A stretch of 64,000 nucleotides of DNA from Bacteroidales bacterium UBA1215 (lineage in GTDB: Bacteria > Bacteroidota > Bacteroidia > Bacteroidales > WCHB1-69). The stretch lies in assembly GCA_002309475.1 (NCBI GenBank), contig DBXJ01000034.1, forward strand, positions 13,102 through 77,101, written 5' to 3'. Each line of letters starts with the position of its first letter. The first letter of the stretch is position 1. Positions 1-8,366 of this stretch are shown here, piece by piece. The notes beneath the pieces were generated by a model that was not told where the DNA came from, did no database searches, and was given only the letters and a program-made list of their open reading frames with translations. Position numbers and translations under genes: made by a program.

Positions 1-458
1 GTATTTTCTCCCACCCGCTGCCAAATTTTATGCTCTACATTGTGGGAACGAAGGACAATTTTTGCAGAACTATTTTTTCTGATAATATCGTAATAGACAG
101 CCATATAGACTGTTTCTAAAATTACTATATCAAATTGTTGCCGCAAAATTTCTATCAACTTTTTTTCAAAGGTTTTACTATAAAAGCGCTTTACATGATA
201 GGATTGATTTTTCAACAAGCACGCCAAAGCTCCTTTGACAGAAAAATTCGTGTCAATGTCCACCCACTCTATTTGTGTGCGTTGCAGATAACCGGTATCT
301 ACGTTTTCTTTATCCACATGGTATTTTGGGGTGTTGACCGCCAAAATTTTCACCTGATGTCCCAACTGCAACAAAGATTCCGTGAGTGCATTCATAGCTA
401 TCGGTCCCCCTTCTTTGACGGGATATGGAGATTTATTGCATATTTGTAGAATCTTCAT
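1..458 (-). CDS. Glycosyltransferase, GT4-like N-terminal part (cut by window edge)
   Basis: Reading the minus strand from the ATG at 458 gives about 152 residues before the window ends. The N-terminus (MKILQICNKSPYPVKEGGP) is the first beta strand and glycine loop of a GT-B fold glycosyltransferase. Near residue 140 it has the RSHNVEHKIWQR segment typical of GT4-type sugar transferases of Bacteroidota. Such enzymes add a sugar from a nucleotide-sugar donor to lipopolysaccharide, capsule or glycoprotein glycans at the cytoplasmic face. The start lies inside the 3' end of the LptF/LptG-like gene (26-base overlap), so the two are probably translated from one message. Donor and acceptor cannot be told, and the catalytic C-terminal half is outside the window. 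Confidence 0.8.
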   Translation of the reverse strand, partial: MKILQICNKSPYPVKEGGPIAMNALTESLLQLGHQVKILAVNTPKYHVDKENVDTGYLQRTQIEWVDIDTNFSVKGALACLLKNQSYHVKRFYSKTFEKKLIEILRQQFDIVILETVYMAVYYDIIRKNSSAKIVLRSHNVEHKIWQRVGEN

Positions 459-1902
459 GATGTACACTCAATTTATGCAAAGGATTAATAGATGACAATT
501 TATTGAAAAATTTCTTCAAAGCAGACATATCGGAAAGGCTTGCCTCACGCGATGCCATGACAATCAAAAATATTCCCATCGGCAACAACAAAACCGAAGA
601 AATCCACATACCGATATATGGAGGAATGGTACCTGCTCGGGCCATTCGTTCACCGATGGTGGAGGTTACCCAATATAATACAAACACCAATATTGAAACC
701 GTTAAAGGAATTCCCAAGCCGCCTTTTCGGATAATGGCACCTAATGGCACACCTATAAAAAACAACAACAAACACGCCATTGACAAAGAGAATTTTCTGT
801 GCCATTCTATCTCATAACGTGCCAACTGTCTTTCTTGTGATTCACAATCCAGTGCACTAAACTCCAAATAACCGGAATTTTCTCTTGCCGCTTGAATGGC
901 ATAGGTATAGGCGGTATAAGTTTGCTGTGTATCTAAGGTATCATCGGCTGCCTGCACTGCTGTCTGGCTACTATTTGCCAATTGTGGATTGTAATAATTG
1001 GAAATAGTTCGTACATTGTTGAGCAGATTGCTGCCTCGGGTAGATTCCACGGCAAAAATATCCGACTGCATGGTATCAATATAATTATCCAACTGAAAAA
1101 TATTCAGCATTTGATAACTATCTTTATAGAATTCTTCATCTGTCTTTTGCATTTGAAACGATGACAAGTCAAAACGAATTTGTTGTGTTTTGAAGGTGCC
1201 TCTCAATATCGGCATTTCTTTGGCAGTAAGCGAAGGATCGTAACTGGCATTTTCATCATAAATAAATCCGTCTTCAAGGGTGAAATACAAATATTGCTTG
1301 TTGGGCGACAAAGCCATAGTGCCTTTTTTACCGTATGTAACAGTAGTATAACCGGTTGTTTTGGTATGATCGTAAACCAAAACATCGTGAATGGTACTAT
1401 TGTCTTTGTCTTTTTTGCCGATTCGGATTATATAATTGTCAATTTCGCGATAGAAAATGCCTTCGTCAATACTCAAAGCCGGTTTTTGTGCTTGAATATC
1501 GTGCAATAAGGTAGTGAATTTCAAACTCATCACCGGCACCACATTGTTAGAAAACACAAAAGCAAACACTGACAAACACAAAGCAAAAATTGTCAACGGT
1601 TGCATGATACGTGCCAAAGGAATACCTGCACACTTAAAAGCCGTCAACTCGTTGCGTTCGGAAAGGTTGCCGAAAGTAATTAATGACGACAACAAAATTG
1701 CCAATGGCAATGCCAATGGAACAAATGTGAAAGTACTATAGAACAATAATTTTAACAAAACTCCCAATTCCAATCCCTTGCCGACCAAATCATCCACATA
1801 CTTCCACAAGAATTGCATCATAAGTACAAATAAAACAACTAAAAAAGTCAATATAAATGGACCTATATAGTTTTTCAACAAGAACTTATCTGCAACTTTC
1901 AT
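433..1902 (-). CDS. LptF/LptG family permease (YjgP/YjgQ)
   Basis: This 489-residue protein has the LptF/LptG layout. An N-terminal membrane block (about residues 10-110, including FLVVLFVLMMQFLWKY and the PLALPLAILLSSL stretch) is followed by a long periplasmic beta-jellyroll region (about 120-370) and three C-terminal helices (about 375-460). The family forms the membrane part of the LptB2FG transporter, which extracts lipopolysaccharide from the inner membrane and feeds it to LptC. The protein is longer than the E. coli homologues (about 360 residues); the extra length is in the periplasmic part, as is usual in Bacteroidota. It lies 29 bases downstream of the transketolase subunit and overlaps the glycosyltransferase start. 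Whether it plays the F or G role cannot be decided from sequence alone. Confidence 0.9.
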   Translation of the reverse strand: MKVADKFLLKNYIGPFILTFLVVLFVLMMQFLWKYVDDLVGKGLELGVLLKLLFYSTFTFVPLALPLAILLSSLITFGNLSERNELTAFKCAGIPLARIMQPLTIFALCLSVFAFVFSNNVVPVMSLKFTTLLHDIQAQKPALSIDEGIFYREIDNYIIRIGKKDKDNSTIHDVLVYDHTKTTGYTTVTYGKKGTMALSPNKQYLYFTLEDGFIYDENASYDPSLTAKEMPILRGTFKTQQIRFDLSSFQMQKTDEEFYKDSYQMLNIFQLDNYIDTMQSDIFAVESTRGSNLLNNVRTISNYYNPQLANSSQTAVQAADDTLDTQQTYTAYTYAIQAARENSGYLEFSALDCESQERQLARYEIEWHRKFSLSMACLLLFFIGVPLGAIIRKGGLGIPLTVSILVFVLYWVTSTIGERMARAGTIPPYIGMWISSVLLLPMGIFLIVMASREASLSDMSALKKFFNKLSSINPLHKLSVHHEDSTNMQ

Positions 1903-1931
1903 CGTACAAGAGAATGTAACAGAGGTGTAAA

Positions 1932-2786
1932 TTAGTAGTCGCCTAAAGTTTCGGGTATTTGAGACAATGCCGATGCCAATTGCTCATCGTTGGGAGCAGA
2001 GCCATGCCATTTGTTGTTGCCGCACATAAAGTCAACGCCATAACCCATTTCGGTATGCATCAAAAAAGCAACCGGTTTCTTTTGGGCTGTAGCCTTGCGT
2101 GCTTTTTCCAAATTGTCCAGCAATTGTGTCATATCGTTGCCTTCTCCTACTATCACTTCCCAGCCAAAAGATTCGAATTTTGCCTTTAAATCCAACATTG
2201 ACATGACATCTTCCACATTGCCGTCTATTTGCTTGTGATTGTAGTCCACAGTGAGGATGATATTGTCAACACCTTTTGAGCCGGCATACATCAATGCTTC
2301 CCAAACTTGTCCTTCTTCCAATTCTCCGTCACCGGTAAGAACATATACCAAAGACGGATCGTTATTCATTTTCTTCACTTCTGCCACTCCAAGTGCAATA
2401 GAAGGTCCTTGACCAAGCGAGCCTGAAGCCATTCTTACTCCCGGCAAACCATGGGCATTGGAGGGGTGACCTTGCAGCCTTGTATGCAATTTTCTAAATG
2501 TTGCCAACTCTGCCACATCGAAATATCCTCTACGTGCCAGCACAGAATACAAGCAAGGAGAAATATGCCCGTTGGATAAGAAAAACATATCTTCTCCCGT
2601 GCCTTCACGAGTAAAATTCTTCGGGTCGATATTCATTACTTCAAAATACAATGCCACCATAAAATCCGCACATCCCAAAGAACCGCCCGGATGCCCCGAT
2701 TGTACTGCATGAACCATTCTCAATGCATCTCTTCTGACTTGTGATGCAATTTTTTCTAATTCTACTACTTTATCCTTGTTTGTCAT
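1932..2786 (-). CDS. Transketolase, N-terminal (TPP-binding) subunit
   Basis: At 284 residues this is only the first half of a transketolase. It includes SGHPGGSLG near residue 30, the FLSNGHISPCLYS segment, and the thiamine-diphosphate/Mg site GDGELEEGQVWEA around residue 153 with its following asparagine (DYNHKQIDG). Transketolase moves two-carbon units between sugar phosphates in the non-oxidative pentose phosphate pathway. In split transketolases the pyrimidine-binding half is a second protein, normally encoded directly downstream. Here the downstream neighbour is the LptF/LptG permease and no C-terminal subunit is in the window. A TATCTTTGC promoter motif lies 19 bases upstream of the ATG, so the gene has its own promoter. 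Confidence 0.9.
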   Translation of the reverse strand: MTNKDKVVELEKIASQVRRDALRMVHAVQSGHPGGSLGCADFMVALYFEVMNIDPKNFTREGTGEDMFFLSNGHISPCLYSVLARRGYFDVAELATFRKLHTRLQGHPSNAHGLPGVRMASGSLGQGPSIALGVAEVKKMNNDPSLVYVLTGDGELEEGQVWEALMYAGSKGVDNIILTVDYNHKQIDGNVEDVMSMLDLKAKFESFGWEVIVGEGNDMTQLLDNLEKARKATAQKKPVAFLMHTEMGYGVDFMCGNNKWHGSAPNDEQLASALSQIPETLGDY

Positions 2787-2804
2787 AAAAAATCAATTTA
2801 ATCT

Positions 2805-2813
2805 GCAAAGATA
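2805..2813 (-). promoter_or_regulatory. Promoter -7 motif for transketolase subunit
   Basis: The minus strand reads TATCTTTGC here, an exact match to the Bacteroidota -7 consensus TAnnTTTGC, 19 bases upstream of the transketolase start codon. Confidence 0.75.
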
Positions 2814-2860
2814 GTAAAAAGTTGCAAGATAAATGATAAAAATCTATTTTTTTTATTGGA

Positions 2861-3529
2861 TTATTTCTTTGCTCGCAAAATTTCTCTTTTACCTGCCGGA
2901 CCCGGCAATTTTTCTATAGTAAAACCTGCTGTCCTGAGAGCCCGCTTTACTATTCCTTTGGTTGAATAAGTAAGCAATATGCTATTGTTTGTCATAGATT
3001 GATATAGTTGTAAAAAGACTTCCTCTGACCACAATTCGGGTTGCATATCGGGAGAAAAAGCATCAAAATAGACCAAATTGTAGCCATTCCGTGAAAGGCT
3101 TACATCCAACAATGATGTATTTAGTTTCAAGATAGAAAATTGAGGAGTGACTGCCACCTCTTTGTCGAATGGGGCTTGATGTAACAAGGAAAAAAAATCC
3201 TGTACGCTTTCATATTCAGACAATTGTTGTACATAATTCAAACTTTGAATCTCAGCTTGCTCCAAGGGATATTTTTCAACAGCAGTATAGTAAATTTTTC
3301 TGTCATTTTGATGCAACATAGTCAGCAAGGCATTTAAACCAGTGCCAAAGCCCATTTCAAAAATATGTAATTCCTGCCTGTCGGACAATATATCGGCATT
3401 TAAACCGTGATGAATAAAAATATGTTCTGATTCCTGAATGGCACCATGTATAGAATGATAGCACTGATTGAACTGCGGCACAAACAAACTGGAAGAGCCG
3501 TCTTGGGTAAGTACGACTTTTCTTTCCAT
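2861..3529 (-). CDS. mnmD: MnmD-like tRNA methyltransferase (stand-alone)
   Basis: This 222-residue protein has the methyltransferase-4/DUF752 pattern: an SAM-binding GFGTGLNAL segment near residue 72, YFDAFSPDMQPELW around residue 155, and the C-terminal LPGPAGKREILRA. The stand-alone MnmD enzyme methylates the aminomethyl group at the wobble uridine of tRNA to complete 5-methylaminomethyl-2-thiouridine; in E. coli the same domain is fused with an oxidase as MnmC. There is no FAD oxidase domain here, as expected for the stand-alone form. Its start codon overlaps the stop of the RfaE2-like gene by one base (TAATG), implying translational coupling. Confidence 0.85.
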   Translation of the reverse strand: MERKVVLTQDGSSSLFVPQFNQCYHSIHGAIQESEHIFIHHGLNADILSDRQELHIFEMGFGTGLNALLTMLHQNDRKIYYTAVEKYPLEQAEIQSLNYVQQLSEYESVQDFFSLLHQAPFDKEVAVTPQFSILKLNTSLLDVSLSRNGYNLVYFDAFSPDMQPELWSEEVFLQLYQSMTNNSILLTYSTKGIVKRALRTAGFTIEKLPGPAGKREILRAKK

Positions 3530-4020
3530 TAAAGATTTTTTATCTTATTAATTATGTTGGTAGTGGAGCAACCTTCTACGAAGTCTATGGTCATTACTTT
3601 TCCGCCTTTTTTGGTGACAATGTCGTAACCGACAATGTTTTCTACTTGATAGTCTGCCCCTTTGACAAGTATATCGGGCTGTATTTTTTCTATCAGTTGA
3701 TAAGGGGTGTCTTCGTCAAAAAAAATCACGGCATCTACAAAAGCGAAAGCTGCCAAAAGTTGTGCCCGGGATTGCTGATCTATAATCGGACGCGAATTTC
3801 CTTTCAATCTTTTCACAGAAGCATCTGTATTCAAACCTATTATCAATTTGTCTCCAAAAGCAGCCGCCTTCATCAAATAATCCACATGACCGCGGTGAAT
3901 GATGTCAAAACAACCATTGGTAAAGACAATTTTTTGATGTTCTGCCTTCCACTTCGGCAACAAAGCACATGATTCTGCAGTAAAAGCGATTTTTTCGTAC
4001 AATTTTGATTGATAATCCAT
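3529..4020 (-). CDS. rfaE2: RfaE2-like ADP-heptose pathway nucleotidyltransferase
   Basis: This 163-residue cytidylyltransferase-fold protein has the nucleotide-binding motif FTNGCFDIIHRGHVDYL (HxGH type) near residue 33, a conserved VKRLKG, and a C-terminal GCSTTNIINKI. This corresponds to domain II of HldE, D-glycero-beta-D-manno-heptose-1-phosphate adenylyltransferase, which makes ADP-heptose for the lipopolysaccharide core. The kinase half is not fused and not in the window, which is normal for Bacteroidota. It sits 6 bases after the YbhN-like gene and overlaps mnmD by one base. Another glycero- or sugar-phosphate nucleotidyltransferase activity is possible because the fold is shared. Confidence 0.8.
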   Translation of the reverse strand: MDYQSKLYEKIAFTAESCALLPKWKAEHQKIVFTNGCFDIIHRGHVDYLMKAAAFGDKLIIGLNTDASVKRLKGNSRPIIDQQSRAQLLAAFAFVDAVIFFDEDTPYQLIEKIQPDILVKGADYQVENIVGYDIVTKKGGKVMTIDFVEGCSTTNIINKIKNL

Positions 4021-4026
4021 GAAATT

Positions 4027-5073
4027 TTAATTTTGATGATTTTCCACTGTTTCGGTTCGGGTGGTTTCATGAGTAAAAGAAATAACTACCAAGGATAACA
4101 ATCCCATCATAAGATACATGGCTGATTCTACTGCCCATATCACCCAACCAACTGCCAAACCGACTTCAGCACCCATACCATACAATGCCAACACCATTGA
4201 CACCAACAAAGGATATGCTCCCAAACCGCCTTGTGCGACTATAAAACCGAGCGTTCCTATTACCACACAAGACAGTGATGCCAATGCCACCCTTACTCCC
4301 AGTGTGCTTACCAATTCAGGAAAAGCAAATGTAGCTACAAAAAACATAAAATAATAGCATACCCAAATGCTTAGCGAATATACAATAAAACGAACAGGAT
4401 GCTTGGTATTTTTTATCGAAATCAATCCTTCCCAAAATCCTAATAAAACTTGTTTTATTTTTTGTACTATCTTAAATTGTAATATCCACTTTCTAAAAAT
4501 ATATATCAACACGATTATCAATATCAAACCGGCTATGACAATATATTTGGTGACACCGGAAAGCATATTAACAATATTGTCTGCGACATGATTTTCAACA
4601 AAGATAGTCGTCAATCGGTCGGATTCCAAAATAAAGGCTGCAACGAAAACCAATCCACAGATAAGCACATCCAAAACCCGTTCGGTGACTACCGTTCCGA
4701 ATGACTTTTGGAAGGGTACATGCTCGTATTTTTGCAATATGGTGCATCGCAAAATTTCTCCCAAACGCGGAATGGCAAGGTTGGCCAAATAGCCGATCAT
4801 TACAGAATGATAGGCCATAGTGGATTTTACATGATAGTTCATCGGCTCCAACATGATTACAGAACGTCTGCCACGAAGCCAAACACTCAAAATCCCTATC
4901 AATGCACACAAAACAAGAAAAATCCAACCATTACCACTGAAAGCATTTCTTGCATTTATCCACAATTGTGAACGATCTTCAGGTGTTAAATCTTTGAGTG
5001 ACAACCACACAAAAAAGAATCCCAAAGCAAGAAATATAATCAGTTTGACAATATCTTTTAAATACTTTTTCAT
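4027..5073 (-). CDS. YbhN/AglD-like flippase-domain membrane protein
   Basis: The product is a polytopic membrane protein of about 348 residues from the lysylphosphatidylglycerol-synthetase transmembrane/UPF0104 family. Markers are RGRRSVIMLEPMNY after the second helix, LANLAIPRLGEILRC near residue 100, and the GGLGAYPLLV loop near residue 280. The family is linked to lipid or polyprenol-sugar flipping, but the substrate here is unknown. The ORF stays open 16 codons further upstream, but that stretch contains the TATCTTTGC promoter motif at 5089-5097, so the ATG at 5073 (MKKYLKDIVK) is chosen. It heads the minus-strand group with the RfaE2-like gene and mnmD, hinting at an envelope-glycolipid role. 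Confidence 0.8.
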   Translation of the reverse strand: MKKYLKDIVKLIIFLALGFFFVWLSLKDLTPEDRSQLWINARNAFSGNGWIFLVLCALIGILSVWLRGRRSVIMLEPMNYHVKSTMAYHSVMIGYLANLAIPRLGEILRCTILQKYEHVPFQKSFGTVVTERVLDVLICGLVFVAAFILESDRLTTIFVENHVADNIVNMLSGVTKYIVIAGLILIIVLIYIFRKWILQFKIVQKIKQVLLGFWEGLISIKNTKHPVRFIVYSLSIWVCYYFMFFVATFAFPELVSTLGVRVALASLSCVVIGTLGFIVAQGGLGAYPLLVSMVLALYGMGAEVGLAVGWVIWAVESAMYLMMGLLSLVVISFTHETTRTETVENHQN

Positions 5074-5088
5074 TCTTGACAATAAAAT

Positions 5089-5097
5089 GCAAAGATA
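5089..5097 (-). promoter_or_regulatory. Promoter -7 motif for YbhN-like gene
   Basis: TATCTTTGC on the minus strand, 15 bases before the chosen ATG at 5073. It excludes the longer ORF start and forms a divergent pair with the motif at 5171. Confidence 0.75.
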
Positions 5098-5170
5098 GCA
5101 CTTTTTACTGACATTTTCCATTTTTGCAAGCGGTCAACTTTTTCTTCGCTTTTTTATCGGTTAAAAATGC

Positions 5171-5179
5171 TATCTTTGC
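5171..5179 (+). promoter_or_regulatory. Promoter -7 motif for gate-domain membrane protein
   Basis: TATCTTTGC on the plus strand, 56 bases before the TTG start at 5236, divergent to the motif at 5089-5097. Confidence 0.7.
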
Positions 5180-5235
5180 ACATGTTGATTTTCGGCGGGA
5201 AAATTACGTAAAATACTGTCAATAAACAATTTAAT

Positions 5236-6252
5236 TTGAAAAATATAAAAGAATTTTTTACATATTGTTTCAAAAAAACCGGGAAATCAATTTGGAATTT
5301 ACTCAAATTGATGATTCCTGTTTCTATTATTATTCATTGCATTCAGTTAGCAGGCATATTACCCTATTTAAGCAATATCCTATCACCGATTATGAAAGTG
5401 GTGAATTTGCCCGTTGAAACGGCATTAGTCTGGGTGACAGCCATGGTGGTGAATATTTACGGAGGATTGTTATCGTTGTTTTCTATTTATTCCTCTTTGG
5501 CAGAGCCGCTTACCGTGGCACAAATGACAACTTTGCTAACAATGATTCTTATTGCTCATACATTTCCGATTGAATTAGGCATTGCCAACAAAACCGGCAT
5601 AAAAGTCTGGGTGATGTTTCTGATTCGTTTTGGGTGCGGAATTATTGCAGGCATATTTTTAGCTTGGTTTTACAAGGCTACCAACTGGTGCCAAACGCCT
5701 GTAACTATTGCCAATACCTTTAGTGCCGACACGCCAACTTGGAGCAGTTGGGCACTTCACGAATTGAAAAATTACGGCATGATTGCCTGCATTATTTTTA
5801 CTTTGGTAACAATCATTCACCTATTGGAAGTTACCGGTGCCATCAACTGGCTCAACAAGTTGATTTTACCGGCCTTGCAATGGTTAGGAATTAGCAGCAC
5901 CATGCTCCCGCTCACAGTGGCAGGACTTTCACTCGGCATTGCCTATGGCGGTGGATTGATTATAGAAGAAGGCAAACGTCCGGATGTAAAAGCAAAAGAT
6001 ATTTTTTATGCCATGACACTCATGGGAGTGTTCCACTCCATTTTTGAAGACACTATTTTAATGCTTTCTATGGGTGGACATTGGTCAGGAATTATTGTCT
6101 TTAGAATGCTGTTCGCTTTTTTGGTCACCTACATCATCATGCGATGGTGCAACTCGCAAAACGATGAAACATTCGACCGGAGAGTGATGACGAAAAGTTA
6201 TAGAAAACACAAACAAACTATTTTAACACAACAAATCAATAAAAATAATTGA
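5236..6252 (+). CDS. Nucleoside-recognition (gate) domain membrane protein
   Basis: This is a 338-residue multi-spanning membrane protein. It has the gate-domain pattern in two halves: IPVSIIIHCIQLAGILPYLS (about 28-47) with MVVNIYGGLLSLFS (about 72-85), and later LPLTVAGLSLGIAYGGGLIIEEG (about 223-245) with GVFHSIFEDTILML (about 262-275). Proteins of this type (YjiH, spore maturation A/B-like) are thought to move nucleosides or other small solutes, but the substrate is unproven. The start is TTG: there is no in-frame ATG upstream after the promoter, and the N-terminal amphipathic segment fits the family. It is followed after 2 bases by the nucleotidyltransferase gene. Confidence 0.75.
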   Translation: MKNIKEFFTYCFKKTGKSIWNLLKLMIPVSIIIHCIQLAGILPYLSNILSPIMKVVNLPVETALVWVTAMVVNIYGGLLSLFSIYSSLAEPLTVAQMTTLLTMILIAHTFPIELGIANKTGIKVWVMFLIRFGCGIIAGIFLAWFYKATNWCQTPVTIANTFSADTPTWSSWALHELKNYGMIACIIFTLVTIIHLLEVTGAINWLNKLILPALQWLGISSTMLPLTVAGLSLGIAYGGGLIIEEGKRPDVKAKDIFYAMTLMGVFHSIFEDTILMLSMGGHWSGIIVFRMLFAFLVTYIIMRWCNSQNDETFDRRVMTKSYRKHKQTILTQQINKNN

Positions 6253-6254
6253 CA

Positions 6255-6983
6255 ATGAAAGCAATGATATTGGCAGCCGGATTGGGTTCACGACTCAAAG
6301 AAATGACACAACACTGCCCGAAGGCATTGGTAGAAGCAGGTGGAATTACATTGTTGGAACGCTGCATTGAAAAACTGAAAAGCTATCAAGTGAATGATTT
6401 TGTTATCAACATACACCACTTTGGAGAACAAATTATACAATTTGTAGAACAAAAACACTATTTTAATGTCAACATACAATTTTCTGACGAAAGGACATTG
6501 TTGCTGGACACAGGTGGCGGCATTAAACACGCAAGAAAATTCTTAGACAACGGAGAACCATTTATTGTCCACAATGTAGATATTATCAGTGACTTGGATA
6601 TTAGAAAAATGTATGATTTTCATTGTCAACAGCAGGCTTTGGCAACTTTGGCGGTAAGAGAACGAATTACCCAACGTTTTTTCCTATTTGACAGCAACAA
6701 TCAACTATGTGGCAAAGTCAATTTGAATACCAACGAAAGATTGATAGTGAAAAACAAGGAAGATAAAAATCTAAAACCATTGGCATTTAGTGGCATACAT
6801 ATTATTTCTCCAAAGATATTCTCACTATTTCCGACAGAAGAAAAGTTTTCCATCACTGCCTTTTATGAACAGATTGCGGAAAAAGAAAAAATCCTCGCCT
6901 ACCAACATCAAGAAGGAATGTGGATGGATATGGGGAAAATTGAAGATTTCCAAAAATTAGAACAAATGATAAAAAAGCAATAA
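6255..6983 (+). CDS. Sugar-phosphate nucleotidyltransferase (MurU/RmlA-like)
   Basis: The protein has about 242 residues with the NTP-transferase signature MILAAGLGSRLKEMTQHCPK at its N-terminus and GGITLLERCIEKL after it. It also has TLLLDTGGGIKHA near residue 83 and NVDIISDLD (metal-binding Asp) near residue 110. The length and the short C-terminus fit the MurU type, which makes UDP-MurNAc in cell-wall recycling, or a related NDP-sugar pyrophosphorylase. The alternative TTG at 6249 overlaps the previous gene's stop; the ATG at 6255 is preferred because it puts the signature at residue 3-4. Substrate specificity is inferred from length only. Probably co-transcribed with the gate-domain protein. 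Confidence 0.8.
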   Translation: MKAMILAAGLGSRLKEMTQHCPKALVEAGGITLLERCIEKLKSYQVNDFVINIHHFGEQIIQFVEQKHYFNVNIQFSDERTLLLDTGGGIKHARKFLDNGEPFIVHNVDIISDLDIRKMYDFHCQQQALATLAVRERITQRFFLFDSNNQLCGKVNLNTNERLIVKNKEDKNLKPLAFSGIHIISPKIFSLFPTEEKFSITAFYEQIAEKEKILAYQHQEGMWMDMGKIEDFQKLEQMIKKQ

Positions 6984-7038
6984 AACCAATTATCATAATT
7001 TAATCTATTACAAACTATAAATGAAAAAACATTTTTAG

Positions 7039-7047
7039 TACTTTTGC
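7039..7047 (+). promoter_or_regulatory. Promoter -7 motif for miaB
   Basis: TACTTTTGC, 20 bases upstream of the miaB ATG, matching TAnnTTTGC. Confidence 0.7.
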
Positions 7048-7067
7048 AAAAATAATATTCACGCCAA

Positions 7068-8366
7068 ATGGGGAAAGGAAAATTATATATAGAAACCTAC
7101 GGATGCCAAATGAATTTTGCTGACAGTGAGGTTGTTGCGGCAATTCTATCACCGGAATACGACATAGTGGACAATGTAAAAGATGCCGATGTAATATTGG
7201 TGAATACTTGCTCGATTCGTGACAATGCAGAGCAAAGAGTCTTCAACCGCTTGAATGAATTGACGAATTTGAAAAATAAGAAAAAACATTTGCAAATCGG
7301 CATATTAGGATGTATGGCGGAGCGATTGAAAGACGACCTTTTTCAAAAATCGAACGTAGATTTGATTGTCGGTCCGGATGCATACCGCATGTTGCCTGAA
7401 ATATTGAAAAGTGAAATTTCTCCTATAGATGTTCAACTTTCCCAAACGGAAACCTACAAAGAAATTATTCCGTTTAAATACGAAGGCAATGGTGTATCTG
7501 CCTTTGTCTCCATTATGCGTGGCTGCAATAATTTTTGTTCCTACTGCGTAGTACCTTATACCCGCGGACGTGAAAGAAGTCGTGAAATAGACAGCATCCT
7601 CAATGAAATTCAACATTTGGTCAACGATGGCTACAAAGAAGTAACTTTGTTGGGACAAAATGTCAATTCCTACCACTTTGAAGATTATAATTTTGCCACA
7701 TTGATGCAAATAGTTGCAGAAAAATTTTCCACTACAAGAATTCGTTTTGCCACTTCACACCCCAAAGATTTGTCAGACGAATTGTTAGAGGTGATGGCCA
7801 AATACAACAACATTTGCAAAAGCATTCACTTGCCGGCACAATCCGGCAGTACAGCCATGTTGAAACGGATGAATAGAAAATATTCACGGGAAGACTACCT
7901 TAACCGTATTGCCAGCATAAAAAAACACCTACCCGATTGTGCTATCAGCACCGATTTGATAGCCGGTTTTTGCGATGAAACCGAGGAGGAATACCAAGCC
8001 ACACTCTCTTTGATGAAAGAAGTCGGCTTTGATTTTGCCTACATGTTTAAATATTCCATGCGAGAAGGAACTGCCGCCCACAAACACATGCAAGACAATA
8101 TTCCGGAAGAAATCAAAATAAAACGTTTGGAAGAAATTATTGCCTTGCAACAAGAATTGTCACACATCAGCAACAAAAAAGATGTTGGCAAAAGCATGGA
8201 AGTTTTGGTAGAAGGACCTTCTAAACGCAATAAAAATCAATATTTCGGTCGTAACAGCCAAAACAAGGTGGTGATATTTGACAAAGGCAATTGCCAGAAA
8301 GGCGATTTTGTGATGGTAAAAATTACTGCCTGCACCGCTGCCACCCTCTTGGGAGAATTGTTATAA
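7068..8366 (+). CDS. miaB: MiaB, tRNA-2-methylthio-N6-dimethylallyladenosine synthase
   Basis: The 432-residue protein has the three methylthiotransferase domains. The N-terminal UPF0004 domain (about 1-130) has its three cluster cysteines in ETYGCQMN, NTCSIRDNA and LGCMAERL. The radical-SAM domain (about 145-365) has RGCNNFCSYCVVPYTRGRERSR, and a C-terminal TRAM domain (about 370-432) follows. MiaB inserts a methylthio group at C2 of N6-isopentenyladenosine-37 in tRNAs reading UNN codons, using two [4Fe-4S] clusters. The FCSYCVVPYTRGRERSR stretch is characteristic of MiaB rather than RimO or MtaB. The gene converges with the LolC/E-like gene, whose stop codon directly abuts its own. Confidence 0.95.
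   Translation: MGKGKLYIETYGCQMNFADSEVVAAILSPEYDIVDNVKDADVILVNTCSIRDNAEQRVFNRLNELTNLKNKKKHLQIGILGCMAERLKDDLFQKSNVDLIVGPDAYRMLPEILKSEISPIDVQLSQTETYKEIIPFKYEGNGVSAFVSIMRGCNNFCSYCVVPYTRGRERSREIDSILNEIQHLVNDGYKEVTLLGQNVNSYHFEDYNFATLMQIVAEKFSTTRIRFATSHPKDLSDELLEVMAKYNNICKSIHLPAQSGSTAMLKRMNRKYSREDYLNRIASIKKHLPDCAISTDLIAGFCDETEEEYQATLSLMKEVGFDFAYMFKYSMREGTAAHKHMQDNIPEEIKIKRLEEIIALQQELSHISNKKDVGKSMEVLVEGPSKRNKNQYFGRNSQNKVVIFDKGNCQKGDFVMVKITACTAATLLGELL

Noticed and set aside
135..449. Plus-strand ORF of 104 codons at the window start
   Set aside because: It lies antisense to a well-conserved glycosyltransferase reading frame and shows no family features.
5074..5121. Longer N-terminus for the YbhN-like protein
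   Set aside because: It would encode the TATCTTTGC promoter motif; the downstream ATG gives a normal family N-terminus. The same reasoning was used for the S9 peptidase, MATE, AbiEi, VWA, M3 peptidase, polA and deaminase genes.
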